Shown here: positions 6,631 to 15,605 of the stretch, piece by piece
Layout of the letters: each line of letters starts with the position of its first letter
How positions within the stretch are numbered: the stretch's first letter is position 1
Assembly (NCBI GenBank): GCA_002414665.1
Contig: DIAF01000039.1
Span: 1 to 34,786 of the forward strand
Length of the DNA: 34,786 bases
Reading direction: 5' to 3'
Source of the DNA: Halieaceae bacterium UBA5085
GTDB taxonomy: Bacteria; Pseudomonadota; Gammaproteobacteria; Pseudomonadales; Halieaceae
Translations under genes and position numbers: made by a program
Notes under the pieces: generated by a model
Databases searched by the model: none
The model's input: only the letters and a program-made list of their open reading frames with translations
Told to the model about the DNA's origin: nothing

Positions 6631-8349
6631 ATGAACGAAAGAGCAATTGGGCAATTAAGCGGCCTCGCCGGGCGTCTTGTGGTGGAGGGCCTGCTGAGCG
6701 CCGAGGCCGCCAAGGAGGCACAGCGCGAAGCCACCTACCAGCGGGTCCCCCTGGTCAAATACCTCGTTGACAAACTTGACCTGGACAGCCACCGCATTGC
6801 CGAGATCGCCTCCAACGAATTTGGCGTACCGCTGTTTGACATCAGCGCCTTCAATCTGGCGACCCTGCCCAGTGGCCTGGTGGATATGAACCTCGTTACC
6901 AAGCACCACGCCCTGCCGCTGTTCCGCCGCGGCAACCGCCTGTTCATCGCCGTGTCGGACCCCACCAACCTGGCGGCACTGGACGAAATCAAGTTCCACA
7001 CCGGTGTCAATACCGATGCCGTCCTCGTCGAGGAGCGCAGCCTGAATGCGGTGATCACGGACTGGATGGAGTCCCAGGACAACCTCACCGAGGGGCTGGG
7101 TGATCTCGACTCCGAGGACTTCGAGAACATCGACATTGCCGCTGGAGATGACAGCAGCAAGGAGGACGCGGGGGCAGACAGTTTAGATGAGACACCGATC
7201 GTGCGTTTCATCAACAAGGTGCTGGTCGACGCCATCAAACAGGGCGCATCGGATATTCACTTCGAACCCTACGAGAAGAACTACCGGGTGCGTTTCCGCA
7301 CCGACGGCATTCTGCGCGAGGTGGTCAAACCACCCAAAAACCTGTCGGCACGGATGGCCGCGCGTCTGAAAATCATGTCGCAGATGGATATTTCCGAGCG
7401 ACGGGTACCGCAGGACGGGCGCATCCAGATGAAGCTGTCCCGCAACCGTGCCATCGACTTCCGGGTCAACACCCTGCCCACCCTGTTCGGCGAGAAAGTG
7501 GTGCTGCGTATCCTGGATCCCAGCAGCGCGCAGATGGGTATCGATGCACTGGGTTACGAGGAAGACCAGAAAAAGATGTATCTGGATGCGCTGAGCAAAC
7601 CCCAGGGCATGATTCTGGTCACCGGCCCCACCGGTTCCGGTAAGACGGTGTCCCTGTACACCGGTATCAACCTGCTGAACCAGCCGGAACGAAATATTTC
7701 CACTGCGGAGGATCCGGTGGAAATCAACATGGAAGGTGTCAACCAGGTGCATGTGAACCCCAAGGTGGGGCTCAACTTTGCCGAGGCCCTGCGCTCCTTC
7801 CTGCGTCAGGACCCGGATGTGATCATGGTCGGTGAGATTCGCGACCTGGAAACCGCCGAAATCGCCATCAAGGCCGCCCAGACCGGTCACCTTGTGCTAT
7901 CCACTCTGCACACCAACAGCGCCGCGGAAACCGTCACCCGCCTGCTGAACATGGGTGTGCCCTCGTTCAACCTCGCCACATCGGTGAACCTGATTATTGC
8001 CCAGCGGCTGGCGCGCCGCCTGTGCAAGGAATGCAGCGAACCCGCAGAATTGCCCACCGAGGTACTGCTGAAAGCCGGCTTCAGCGAGGAGCAGCTGGCC
8101 AACGCCGATATCCGGCGCGCTGTGGGTTGCGACCTCTGCAAGGACGGCTACAAGGGACGGGTAGGTATTTACGAGGTGGTGCGTATCACCCCGACCATCG
8201 CCCAGCTGATTCTGTCCCAGGGCAACGCCATGGAAATTCACAAGCAGGCGCGGGCAGAGGGCTTCCCGGATTTGCACCAGTCAGCGCTGCTGAAGGTACT
8301 CAAGGGTATGACCAGCCTGGAAGAAGTGAACCGGGTGACCACGGACTAG
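6631..8349 (+). CDS. pilB: Type IV pilus assembly ATPase PilB
   Basis: A 572-residue cytoplasmic extension ATPase of the type II/IV secretion GspE family that powers pilin insertion into the growing pilus. An N-terminal MshEN/T2SSE_N domain (about 1-150) precedes the motor. The motor has Walker A GPTGSGKT (about 332-339), the Asp box TAEDPVE, atypical Walker B DVIMVGEIRD (about 396-405) and a His box near TGHLVLSTLHTN. A zinc tetracysteine is present (C465, C468, C500, C503), typical of PilB/GspE and absent from retraction ATPase PilT. Length and motifs are intact. It starts the pilBCD-coaE run and diverges from pilA. Confidence 0.97.
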   Translation: MNERAIGQLSGLAGRLVVEGLLSAEAAKEAQREATYQRVPLVKYLVDKLDLDSHRIAEIASNEFGVPLFDISAFNLATLPSGLVDMNLVTKHHALPLFRRGNRLFIAVSDPTNLAALDEIKFHTGVNTDAVLVEERSLNAVITDWMESQDNLTEGLGDLDSEDFENIDIAAGDDSSKEDAGADSLDETPIVRFINKVLVDAIKQGASDIHFEPYEKNYRVRFRTDGILREVVKPPKNLSARMAARLKIMSQMDISERRVPQDGRIQMKLSRNRAIDFRVNTLPTLFGEKVVLRILDPSSAQMGIDALGYEEDQKKMYLDALSKPQGMILVTGPTGSGKTVSLYTGINLLNQPERNISTAEDPVEINMEGVNQVHVNPKVGLNFAEALRSFLRQDPDVIMVGEIRDLETAEIAIKAAQTGHLVLSTLHTNSAAETVTRLLNMGVPSFNLATSVNLIIAQRLARRLCKECSEPAELPTEVLLKAGFSEEQLANADIRRAVGCDLCKDGYKGRVGIYEVVRITPTIAQLILSQGNAMEIHKQARAEGFPDLHQSALLKVLKGMTSLEEVNRVTTD

Positions 8350-8383
8350 ACACTGCGTAACCAAGTGCTAAACGGACGAGATT

Positions 8384-9601
8384 ATGGCAACCAACGCGGC
8401 AAAAAACGTATTTGTGTGGAACGGCGTCGACCGCAACGGACGCGCAACACAGGGTGAGATCACCGCACAGAGCTCGGGGGTTGCCCGCGCGCAGCTGCGC
8501 ACCCAGGGGATCAAGCCGAAAACGGTCAAGAAGAAGGCGAAGCCCCTGTTCGGTGGTGCCGGCAAGCCGATCAAGCCCGCGGACATCGCCATTTTCACGC
8601 GCCAGCTGGCCACCATGATGAAAGCCGGTGTGCCGCTGGTACAGAGCTTCGACATCGTCGCGGAAGGTCTGGAAAAGCCCCGCATGCGCGAGCTGGTGGT
8701 CAGCATCAAGAACGATGTTGCCTCCGGTTCCGGCCTGGCGCCGTCGCTGGCAAAGCACCCGCGTCAGTTCGACGACCTGTTCTGCAGCCTGGTCGCCTCT
8801 GGCGAGGCCTCGGGTACGCTGGAAGTCATGCTGAGCCGGGTCGCCACCTACAAGGAAAAGACCGAACAGCTGAAAGCCAAGATCAAAAAGGCCATGACCT
8901 ATCCCACCGCGGTGGTAATTGTGGCCATCGTTGTGACCGCCATTCTGTTGATCAAGGTGGTACCGCAGTTTGCCGAGACCTTCCGCAGCTTCGGCTCCGA
9001 CCTGCCGGCGTTCACCCTGATGGTAGTGGGCCTGTCGAATTTCATGCAGGAATGGTGGTTTATCATCCTCATTGGCATGATCGCCGCCGGCTATGCCATG
9101 AAGGAGGCCAAACACCGCTCGGTCGCGTTTGCCGAGGCACTGGATCGACTCGCCCTGCGCTTGCCTGTGGTGGGCGGCATTGTGCACGACGCGATCGTGG
9201 CGCGCTTCTCCCGCACCCTGGCGACGACCTTCGCTGCCGGTGTGCCACTGGTGGACGCCCTGAACTCCACCGCCGGCGCGGCGGGCAACTCGGTGTACAG
9301 CAAGGCAATCTTGCAGATTCGCGACGATGTTACTACCGGCACCACGCTGTACCAGGCGATTCGCGCCACCGGACTGTTCCCGAACATGCTGCTGCAGATG
9401 GTATCTATCGGCGAGGAATCCGGCGCGCTTGACGACATGCTGGACAAAGTCGCACAGCACTACGAGGAAGCCGTAGACAACGCGGTAGACAGCCTCAGCT
9501 CACTGATGGAGCCGATTATCATGTCTGTGCTCGGCGTGCTGGTCGGCGGCCTGATGATCGCCATGTACCTGCCGATCTTCATGCTGGGTTCGGTGATCTA
9601 G
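8384..9601 (+). CDS. pilC: Type IV pilus inner-membrane platform protein PilC
   Basis: A 405-residue polytopic protein of the GspF/PilC family, the platform on which PilB acts. It has two homologous cytoplasmic T2SSF domains: one beginning FTRQLATMMKAGVPL (from about 71), the other FSRTLATTFAAGVPL (from about 275). Hydrophobic segments lie near 180-200, 215-240 and 375-400, ending MYLPIFMLGSVI as in most PilC proteins. The N-terminus opens with the usual FVWNGVDRNGRATQGEI. The gene follows pilB by 34 nt and precedes pilD by 10 nt, so the three are probably cotranscribed. Confidence 0.97.
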   Translation: MATNAAKNVFVWNGVDRNGRATQGEITAQSSGVARAQLRTQGIKPKTVKKKAKPLFGGAGKPIKPADIAIFTRQLATMMKAGVPLVQSFDIVAEGLEKPRMRELVVSIKNDVASGSGLAPSLAKHPRQFDDLFCSLVASGEASGTLEVMLSRVATYKEKTEQLKAKIKKAMTYPTAVVIVAIVVTAILLIKVVPQFAETFRSFGSDLPAFTLMVVGLSNFMQEWWFIILIGMIAAGYAMKEAKHRSVAFAEALDRLALRLPVVGGIVHDAIVARFSRTLATTFAAGVPLVDALNSTAGAAGNSVYSKAILQIRDDVTTGTTLYQAIRATGLFPNMLLQMVSIGEESGALDDMLDKVAQHYEEAVDNAVDSLSSLMEPIIMSVLGVLVGGLMIAMYLPIFMLGSVI

Positions 9602-9611
9602 GCCAGCGCGG

Positions 9612-10478
9612 GTGCTGGATGTATTCCTCGCGCAGCCCGGATGGCTGGCGAGCTGCCTGTTGCTGCTGGGTCTGGTCGTCGGCAGCTTCCTCAACGTGGT
9701 GGTGTACCGGCTGCCGCTGATGATGCAGGCGCAGTGGCGCAGGGAGTGTTGCGAGCTTCTGGAGCAGCCCGTCACCGAAGCAGAGCCGCTGAGCCTGGCC
9801 GCGCCCAACTCCCACTGCCCGCACTGCAAGGCACCGGTGCGCCCCTGGCAGAACATCCCGGTGATCAGTTACCTGCTGCTTCGGGGCCGCTGCGCCGGAT
9901 GCCGCACGCGTATTTCGCCGCGCTACCCCCTGGTGGAAGCCGCCACCGGCCTGGTCACACTCTGGCTGGGATTGCATTACGGCCCCACCTGGCAGCTGGC
10001 TGGCGCCATGCTGCTGACCTGGGCACTCATCACCCTCACCCTGATAGACTTTGACACCCAGCTGCTGCCCGACGACATCACCCTGCCCCTGCTGTGGCTG
10101 GGGCTGGCGTTCAACCTGAATGGCACTTTCGTTCCCGTCGCCGACGCCGTGCTGGGCGCAATCGCAGGCTACGGCATCTTGTGGAGCGTGTACTGGCTTT
10201 TCAAGCTGGCGACCGGCAAGGAAGGCATGGGCTACGGGGACTTCAAGCTGCTGGCAGCACTGGGGGCCTGGCTGGGCTGGCAGGCGCTGCCGCTTGTGGT
10301 CCTGCTCTCCTCGCTGGTGGGCGCTGTGGTTGGTATTCTGCTGATTGTCCTGACGCGCCGGGGCCGAGATATTCCCATGCCCTTCGGGCCCTATCTGGCG
10401 GCCGCCGGGTGGCTGGCACTGATCTGGGGTGATCCCATTCTCCAGGCCTGGCTGGGCGCGAACGGGTTGCCGGCCTGA
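9612..10478 (+). CDS. pilD: Prepilin peptidase / N-methyltransferase PilD
   Basis: A 288-residue inner-membrane bifunctional enzyme that cleaves prepilin leaders after Gly and methylates the new N-terminal Phe. The N-terminal cytoplasmic domain has two zinc pairs, CPHC (C69, C72) and CAGC (C94, C97). The aspartyl protease pair is D146 in LIDFDTQ and D210 in the GxGD-type GYGDFK. About eight hydrophobic segments are present. The start is GTG at 9612; no in-frame ATG fits the family N-terminus and the ribosome-binding site is weak. Its substrates should include PilA encoded at 5752-6225 and any minor pilins or type II secretion pseudopilins elsewhere. Confidence 0.96.
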   Translation: MLDVFLAQPGWLASCLLLLGLVVGSFLNVVVYRLPLMMQAQWRRECCELLEQPVTEAEPLSLAAPNSHCPHCKAPVRPWQNIPVISYLLLRGRCAGCRTRISPRYPLVEAATGLVTLWLGLHYGPTWQLAGAMLLTWALITLTLIDFDTQLLPDDITLPLLWLGLAFNLNGTFVPVADAVLGAIAGYGILWSVYWLFKLATGKEGMGYGDFKLLAALGAWLGWQALPLVVLLSSLVGAVVGILLIVLTRRGRDIPMPFGPYLAAAGWLALIWGDPILQAWLGANGLPA

Positions 10479-10506
10479 GAGGGCCAGCCAGAGGATGGTG
10501 GAGAGT

Positions 10507-11121
10507 ATGAGCCTGATTATCGGGATTACCGGCGGCATTGGCAGCGGCAAGACCGCCGTCACTGACCGCTTCGCCCGCCACGGCATTACCGTGGTTGATG
10601 CAGACCTGGCTGCGCGCACTGTCGTAGAACCCGGTACTGCGGCGCTGGCCGCAATTACCCGGCACTTCGGCCCGGAACTGCTGCAGGGTGACGGCAGCCT
10701 GGACCGCGCCGCCCTGCGCAGAATCGTGTTTGCCGACCCGGCACAGCGCAAGTGGCTGGAGCAGCTGACCCACCCCCTCATTGCTGAGGAGATCCAGCGG
10801 CAGCTGGCCGCCTCACGCAGCCCTTACACCCTGCTCAGTTCGCCTCTGCTGCTGGAATCCGCTACCCAGCGCCAGCTCGCCGCGCTGGTAGTTGTCGTGG
10901 ATGTACCTGAGGAGATGCAACTCGCGCGCACAATGCAGCGAGACAGCAACGACGAGGATCAGGTAAAGCGCATCATGGCCGCACAACTGCCGAGACAGCA
11001 GCGCCTGGCACGGGCAGACATTGTGATTGATAACAGCGGCTCACTCGAGGCGCTGGATGCCGTGGTCGCCGAGTTGCACAAGGAGTTTCTACAGCGCGCG
11101 GAAGAAGCGCGGCGACACTGA
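10507..11121 (+). CDS. coaE: Dephospho-CoA kinase
   Basis: A 204-residue cytosolic P-loop kinase that phosphorylates the ribose 3'-hydroxyl of dephospho-CoA, the last step of CoA synthesis. MSLIIGITGGIGSGKT carries the P-loop (residues 9-16), followed by VVDADLAAR and the lid segment near HPLIAEEI. I chose ATG 10507, which has GGAGA just upstream and gives the family N-terminus; ATG 10495 would add four residues. The pilD-coaE order is standard in gammaproteobacteria and does not imply a pilus role. Convergent with mutT with only 16 nt between stops; yacG and zapD, often found next, are absent here. Confidence 0.95.
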   Translation: MSLIIGITGGIGSGKTAVTDRFARHGITVVDADLAARTVVEPGTAALAAITRHFGPELLQGDGSLDRAALRRIVFADPAQRKWLEQLTHPLIAEEIQRQLAASRSPYTLLSSPLLLESATQRQLAALVVVVDVPEEMQLARTMQRDSNDEDQVKRIMAAQLPRQQRLARADIVIDNSGSLEALDAVVAELHKEFLQRAEEARRH

Positions 11122-11137
11122 CCCGGGGCATTTCACC

Positions 11138-11545
11138 CTAACTCGCCTGTTCACTCAGCCGCCGGCGAACGGCGCTGACGATGGGCACGTTGGCGGCCGG
11201 AAACTCGTAGCGGGCCAGCTCCTCTGCCGTCACCCAGCGCAACGGCTGCCCCTCCAAGCCACGCGCCTTGCCCTCCAGCTCCGTGACCAGGTGAACATCC
11301 AGCAACACCGCCTTGTCGCCGTAGTTGAAGGGCACCAGCAGCAGCGGCTGTGAGGTCGCGAATCCGATGCCGAGCTCCTCGCGCAACTCCCGCGCCAGCG
11401 CCCGCTCCACAGACTCGCCGGGCTCGACCTTGCCGCCGGGGAACTCCCACAGCCCACCCTGGTGCGCAGCACTGGCACGGCGGCTTATCAGTACCCTGCG
11501 CTGCTCATCCAGCACCACACCAACCGCGACATGCACTGCGGCCAT
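11138..11545 (-). CDS. mutT: Nudix hydrolase MutT (8-oxo-dGTP diphosphatase type)
   Basis: A 135-residue Nudix protein. The complete Nudix box covers residues 38-60 (G38, E44, REL at 53-55, EE at 57-58, G59), and the short N-terminal strand VAVGVVLDEQRRVLISRR matches MutT. MutT hydrolyses 8-oxo-dGTP to the monophosphate, preventing A:T to C:G transversions. The context secA-argJ-mutT is the Pseudomonas arrangement, and secA-mutT is that of E. coli, which supports the name. Its ATG directly abuts the argJ stop, so translation is probably coupled. Confidence 0.92.
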   Translation of the reverse strand: MAAVHVAVGVVLDEQRRVLISRRASAAHQGGLWEFPGGKVEPGESVERALARELREELGIGFATSQPLLLVPFNYGDKAVLLDVHLVTELEGKARGLEGQPLRWVTAEELARYEFPAANVPIVSAVRRRLSEQAS

Positions 11546-12772
11546 TCAGGTACGGTACTCCGCATTGATGCGCACGTAATCGTAGGAAAAGTCGGTGGTC
11601 CAGACGGTCGCCGTGGCAGGCCCGCGCTGCAGCTCGACGCGAATGGTGATGTCTTCGAGCGCCATCGCAGCGGCGCCCTGCTGCTCGGTATAACTGGAGG
11701 CACGGCAACCCTGCTCGGCGATCAGCACATCATTCAGGTACACGGCGATGCGTGTGACATCGAGGTCCACCAGCCCCGCGCGACCAATCGCCGCCAGCAG
11801 ACGCCCCCAGTTCGGATCGGAGGCGAACAGCGCTGTCTTCACCAGCGGCGAATGCGCGATGGTAAAGGCCACGTCGAGACATTCCTGCTCCTGCGCGCCG
11901 CCATTGACCTCCACAGTGACAAACTTGCTGGCGCCCTCGCCGTCGCGCACCAGGCCTTGCGCCAGATTTACGCAGACCTCCTGCAGGGCGTCACGCAGCG
12001 CGTCGCAGAGGGGATCGTCCGAAGATTGCAACAGCGCATTGCCCGCTGCGCCGGTTGCGACCAGCATGCAGGCGTCGTTGGTCGAGGTGTCCCCGTCCAC
12101 CGTGATGCGGTTGAACGAAAGCTCCACCGCCTCTGCAAGCAGAGCCTGCAGGACTGTGGGGCTGACCGCCACATCCGTCGCCAGGTAGGCCAGCATCGTC
12201 GCCATGTTGGGTCGCAGCATGCCGGCACCCTTGGCAATGCCGGTCAGCACATGGCTGCGCCCGTTGCAGCTGAACCGCACGGAACAGGCCTTGGGCCGGG
12301 TATCCGTGGTCATGATGCCGTGTGCAGCATCCAGCCAGCCGTCCACCTGCAACGCCGCCAGCGCCTGTGGCAGCACGTCGATAATTTTCTGCACCGGCAG
12401 CGGCTCCCCGATGACACCGGTGGAGAACGGCAGCACAGACTCGGGCGCGACGCCGCCCAGTTCAGCGACGGCCGCGGCACAGCGACGCGCATCAGCGAGC
12501 CCGGCATCACCGGTACCGGCATTGGCATTGCCTGTGTTCACCAGCAGGTAGGTTGGTCGTTGCTGACTGGCCGCAAGATGCTCCTTCGCTACCACCACCG
12601 GCGCCGCGCAGAACGCATTGCGCGTGAAAACCCCCGCGACGTGGCTACCGGCGGCCAGCTCCATCAGCACGACATCCCGTCGCCCCGGCTTCTTTATACC
12701 CGCAGAGACTGTGGCCAGGCGCAGGCCCGGTACCGACAGCAACTCCCCCAGGTGTGCTTCACCCACTGCCAT
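11546..12772 (-). CDS. argJ: Bifunctional glutamate N-acetyltransferase / ornithine acetyltransferase
   Basis: A 408-residue ArgJ. It transfers acetyl from N-acetylornithine to glutamate, recycling the acetyl group in arginine synthesis; bifunctional forms also use acetyl-CoA. The precursor self-cleaves before the nucleophilic Thr: KGAGMLRPNMATMLAYLATD places it at T192. TTDTRPKA (about 155-162) and NTGNANAGTG (79-88, oxyanion-hole region) are family marks. GGGAG lies 9 nt before ATG 12772. Located 29 nt after secA. Whether it is mono- or bifunctional cannot be told from sequence alone. Presence of argJ suggests a cyclic arginine pathway. Confidence 0.95.
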   Translation of the reverse strand: MAVGEAHLGELLSVPGLRLATVSAGIKKPGRRDVVLMELAAGSHVAGVFTRNAFCAAPVVVAKEHLAASQQRPTYLLVNTGNANAGTGDAGLADARRCAAAVAELGGVAPESVLPFSTGVIGEPLPVQKIIDVLPQALAALQVDGWLDAAHGIMTTDTRPKACSVRFSCNGRSHVLTGIAKGAGMLRPNMATMLAYLATDVAVSPTVLQALLAEAVELSFNRITVDGDTSTNDACMLVATGAAGNALLQSSDDPLCDALRDALQEVCVNLAQGLVRDGEGASKFVTVEVNGGAQEQECLDVAFTIAHSPLVKTALFASDPNWGRLLAAIGRAGLVDLDVTRIAVYLNDVLIAEQGCRASSYTEQQGAAAMALEDITIRVELQRGPATATVWTTDFSYDYVRINAEYRT

Positions 12773-12801
12773 GCTGTTGCTCTCCCGCTAGACCACCCGG
12801 C

Positions 12802-15522
12802 TCAATCGATGCGCCCGTGACACTGTTTGTATTTCTTCCCGCTGCCACAGGGGCAGGGTTCATTGCGTCCCACCTTGGGCTGTTCGCGGGTGAAGGTCTG
12901 CGGCGTTTCCCGCGGCGCGGGTTCCGCCGCACCACTGGCCAGGGCTTCCTCGGCCATGGCCGAGGCCGCGGCGTGCTGGAAAGCGAGTTTTTCGCGCTCC
13001 GCAGCCTCGCGCCTGCGCGCTTCAATCAGCGCCGACTCGTCCTGATGCTGGATCTGCACATGGCTCAGGAACTTGATGACCTCATACTTGAGGTTCTGCA
13101 GCAGCTGCTCGAACAAGGCGAAGGACTCACGCTTGTATTCCTGCTTGGGGTTTTTCTGGGCGTAGGCGCGCAGGTGGATACCCTGACGCAGGTGATCCAT
13201 GGTCGCCAGATGATCTTTCCACAGCGTATCCAGAACCTGCAGCATGATCTGCTTTTCGATCTTGCGCATGGGCGGCCCGACGTCCGCACACTTGGTGTCG
13301 TAGGCTTCCTGCACCGCAGCGACGATTTTTTCACGCAGCGCTTCCTCGTGCAGGCTGTCATCCTCGTCCAACCATTGCTGCAGCGGCAGCGTGACGGCAA
13401 ACTCCGCCTCCAGCTGACGCTCAAGGCCGGGCACATCCCACTGTTCCTCAACACTCATCGGCGGTATGTAGCTGGAGATCGCCTCGTTCACCACGTCTTC
13501 GCGAATGGCGGTGATGGTATCGGCAATATCCGCCTCGCCCAGCAGCTCGTTGCGCTGCTGGTAGATGATCTGGCGCTGGTCGTTGGCCACGTCATCGTAT
13601 TCGAGCAACTGCTTGCGAATGTCGAAGTTGCGTCCTTCGACCTTCCGCTGGGCCTTTTCAATGGCGTTGGTCACCATGCGGTGTTCGATCGCTTCGCCTT
13701 TTTCCATACCCAGCGCCTGCATGAAGCTCTTCACCCGGTCAGAGGCGAAAATGCGCATGAGGTTGTCTTCGAGTGACAGGTAGAACCGCGACAGACCGGG
13801 GTCGCCCTGGCGCCCGGCACGACCGCGCAGCTGATTGTCGATACGCCGCGACTCATGCCGCTCGGTACCCAGAATGTGCAGGCCACCCGCTGCCAGCACT
13901 GCCTCATGCCGCTGGCGCCAGGCCTCGGCCAGCTCGGCGCGCTGCGCCTCAGACACTTCACCCAGCGACTCCAGCTCCGCCTCAAGGCTGCCGCCGAGGA
14001 CGATATCCGTGCCCCGACCGGCCATGTTAGTGGCAATCGTCACCACCCCCGGGCGCCCGGCCTGGGCGATAATCTCCGCTTCCTGTTCGTGGTATTTTGC
14101 GTTGAGGACCTTGTGCGGAATCTTCGCGGCGCGAAAGCGCTGCGACAGCTCTTCAGAGGTTTCCACCGACGCGGTACCCACCAGCACGGGGGCACCGTTT
14201 TCCACGCAGTCCTTCACGTCCGTGACTATCGCGTCGAACTTCTCTTCGCGCGTCAGGTAGACGAGATCGTTCAGGTCTTTCCGCTGCCGTGGCTTGTTGG
14301 TGGGGATCACCAGCACTTCGAGACCGTAGATCTGGCGGAACTCGAAGGCTTCGGTGTCCGCGGTACCAGTCATGCCCGCCAGTTTTTTGTACAGTCGGAA
14401 GTAGTTCTGGAACGTGGTCGAAGCCAGGGTCTGGCTCTCGTTCTGGATACGCACACCCTCCTTGGCTTCAATGGCCTGGTGCAGACCTTCGGAAAGTCTG
14501 CGGCCGGCCATGGTGCGGCCGGTGTGCTCGTCAATCAACACCACCTGGTCACCTTGCACGATGTATTCCACGTCCCGATGGAACAGTGCGTGGGCGCGCA
14601 AGCCGGAATACACATGGTGCAGCAGGTTCAGGTTGGTCGCGGCATAGAGGCTGTCACCTTCCTGCAGCAGCCCCTCGCCGGTGAGCAGTTCTTCGACGTA
14701 CTCGTGGCCCATCTCGGTCAGTTCGATCTGACGCTGCTTCTCGTCAACCGTGTAGTGGCCCTCCTGCCCTTCCACATCGCGTTTGAGCAGGGGAATCAGT
14801 TTGTTGATGCGCTGATACAGCGCCGAGCTGTCCTCAGAAGCACCGGAAATGACCAGCGGGGTGCGCGCCTCGTCGATCAGGATGGAGTCGACTTCGTCGA
14901 CAATGGCGAAGCTCAGCTCGCCCTGCATTTTATCCTCGAGCCGGAACGCCATGTTGTCGCGCAGGTAGTCAAAGCCGAATTCATTGTTGGTGCCGTGAAT
15001 GATATCCGCCTGGTACGCCTCGCGCTTTTGCTCCTGGGTCTGGCCGGAGCGTATGACACCGACAGACACGCCGAGGAAGCGGTACAGTGGCGACATCCAC
15101 TGCGCATCGCGCCCGGCCAGGTAATCGTTGACCGTAATCAGGTGCACGCTTTTGCCGGACAGGGCATTCAGGTAGGCCGGCAGGGTGGCCACCAGGGTCT
15201 TCCCCTCGCCCGTACCCATCTCGGCAATCTTGCCCTCATGCAGCGCCATACCGCCAATCAGCTGCACATCAAAATGCCGCATGCCCAGGGTGCGCTGGCT
15301 CGCCTCGCGAGTGACCGCGAAAGCCTCGGGCAGAATGTCGTCCAGGGTTGCGCCGTCCGCCAGGCGCTGGCGGAACTCTCCGGTCTTGGCGGCAAGTGAG
15401 GCATCGTCCAGCGCCTGCATACTCTCTTCCAGTGCGTTGATCCTGCGCACGATCTTGCCAAGGCGCTTCAGCTCCCGATCATTGCGGGTGCCGAAGATTT
15501 TCTTCATCGTAGTCGTAATCAT
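12802..15522 (-). CDS. secA: Protein translocase ATPase SecA
   Basis: A 906-residue preprotein translocase motor that pushes unfolded precursors through SecYEG. Walker A MGTGEGKT (about 102-109) and the DEVD box (209-212) lie in NBD1. The helicase-like NBD2 contains TNMAGRGTDIVLGG. The C-terminus has the SecB/lipid-binding zinc motif CPCGSGKKYKQCH (C890, C892, C901, H902). Length matches E. coli (901). The start is set at ATG 15522, although no good Shine-Dalgarno is visible; ATG 15507 (MKKIFGTRNDRE) is an alternative. No SecM-like arrest peptide gene precedes it; an M23 peptidase gene occupies that place. Confidence 0.97.
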   Translation of the reverse strand: MITTTMKKIFGTRNDRELKRLGKIVRRINALEESMQALDDASLAAKTGEFRQRLADGATLDDILPEAFAVTREASQRTLGMRHFDVQLIGGMALHEGKIAEMGTGEGKTLVATLPAYLNALSGKSVHLITVNDYLAGRDAQWMSPLYRFLGVSVGVIRSGQTQEQKREAYQADIIHGTNNEFGFDYLRDNMAFRLEDKMQGELSFAIVDEVDSILIDEARTPLVISGASEDSSALYQRINKLIPLLKRDVEGQEGHYTVDEKQRQIELTEMGHEYVEELLTGEGLLQEGDSLYAATNLNLLHHVYSGLRAHALFHRDVEYIVQGDQVVLIDEHTGRTMAGRRLSEGLHQAIEAKEGVRIQNESQTLASTTFQNYFRLYKKLAGMTGTADTEAFEFRQIYGLEVLVIPTNKPRQRKDLNDLVYLTREEKFDAIVTDVKDCVENGAPVLVGTASVETSEELSQRFRAAKIPHKVLNAKYHEQEAEIIAQAGRPGVVTIATNMAGRGTDIVLGGSLEAELESLGEVSEAQRAELAEAWRQRHEAVLAAGGLHILGTERHESRRIDNQLRGRAGRQGDPGLSRFYLSLEDNLMRIFASDRVKSFMQALGMEKGEAIEHRMVTNAIEKAQRKVEGRNFDIRKQLLEYDDVANDQRQIIYQQRNELLGEADIADTITAIREDVVNEAISSYIPPMSVEEQWDVPGLERQLEAEFAVTLPLQQWLDEDDSLHEEALREKIVAAVQEAYDTKCADVGPPMRKIEKQIMLQVLDTLWKDHLATMDHLRQGIHLRAYAQKNPKQEYKRESFALFEQLLQNLKYEVIKFLSHVQIQHQDESALIEARRREAAEREKLAFQHAAASAMAEEALASGAAEPAPRETPQTFTREQPKVGRNEPCPCGSGKKYKQCHGRID

Positions 15523-15555
15523 TAAGGGGTCACTGCGTTAGACATCAGGGCTTCA

Positions 15556-15580
15556 CCCGCCCGGTGTGAAACCCGGCGGG
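15556..15580. other. GC-rich imperfect hairpin upstream of secA
   Basis: The arms CCCGCCCGG (556-564) and CCCGGCGGG (572-580, both 15xxx) pair with one C-C mismatch around a 7-nt loop. It lies 33 nt upstream of the secA start and 25 nt after the peptidase stop. No T-run follows on the minus strand, so it may be an attenuator, a leader structure or a weak terminator. Function unknown. Confidence 0.4.
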
Positions 15581-15605
15581 AAACGATTTTTGCGCGATGG
15601 GAGAT

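Noticed and set aside
8300..9460. Open frame of 386 codons on the minus strand opposite pilC
   Set aside because: Antisense to an intact PilC with all family motifs; residue composition is typical of a GC-rich shadow frame.
13855..15399. Long open frame (514 codons) on the plus strand opposite secA
   Set aside because: Antisense to strongly conserved SecA, composition is His/Gln/Arg-rich as expected for the complement of GC-rich coding DNA, and no family resemblance is seen.
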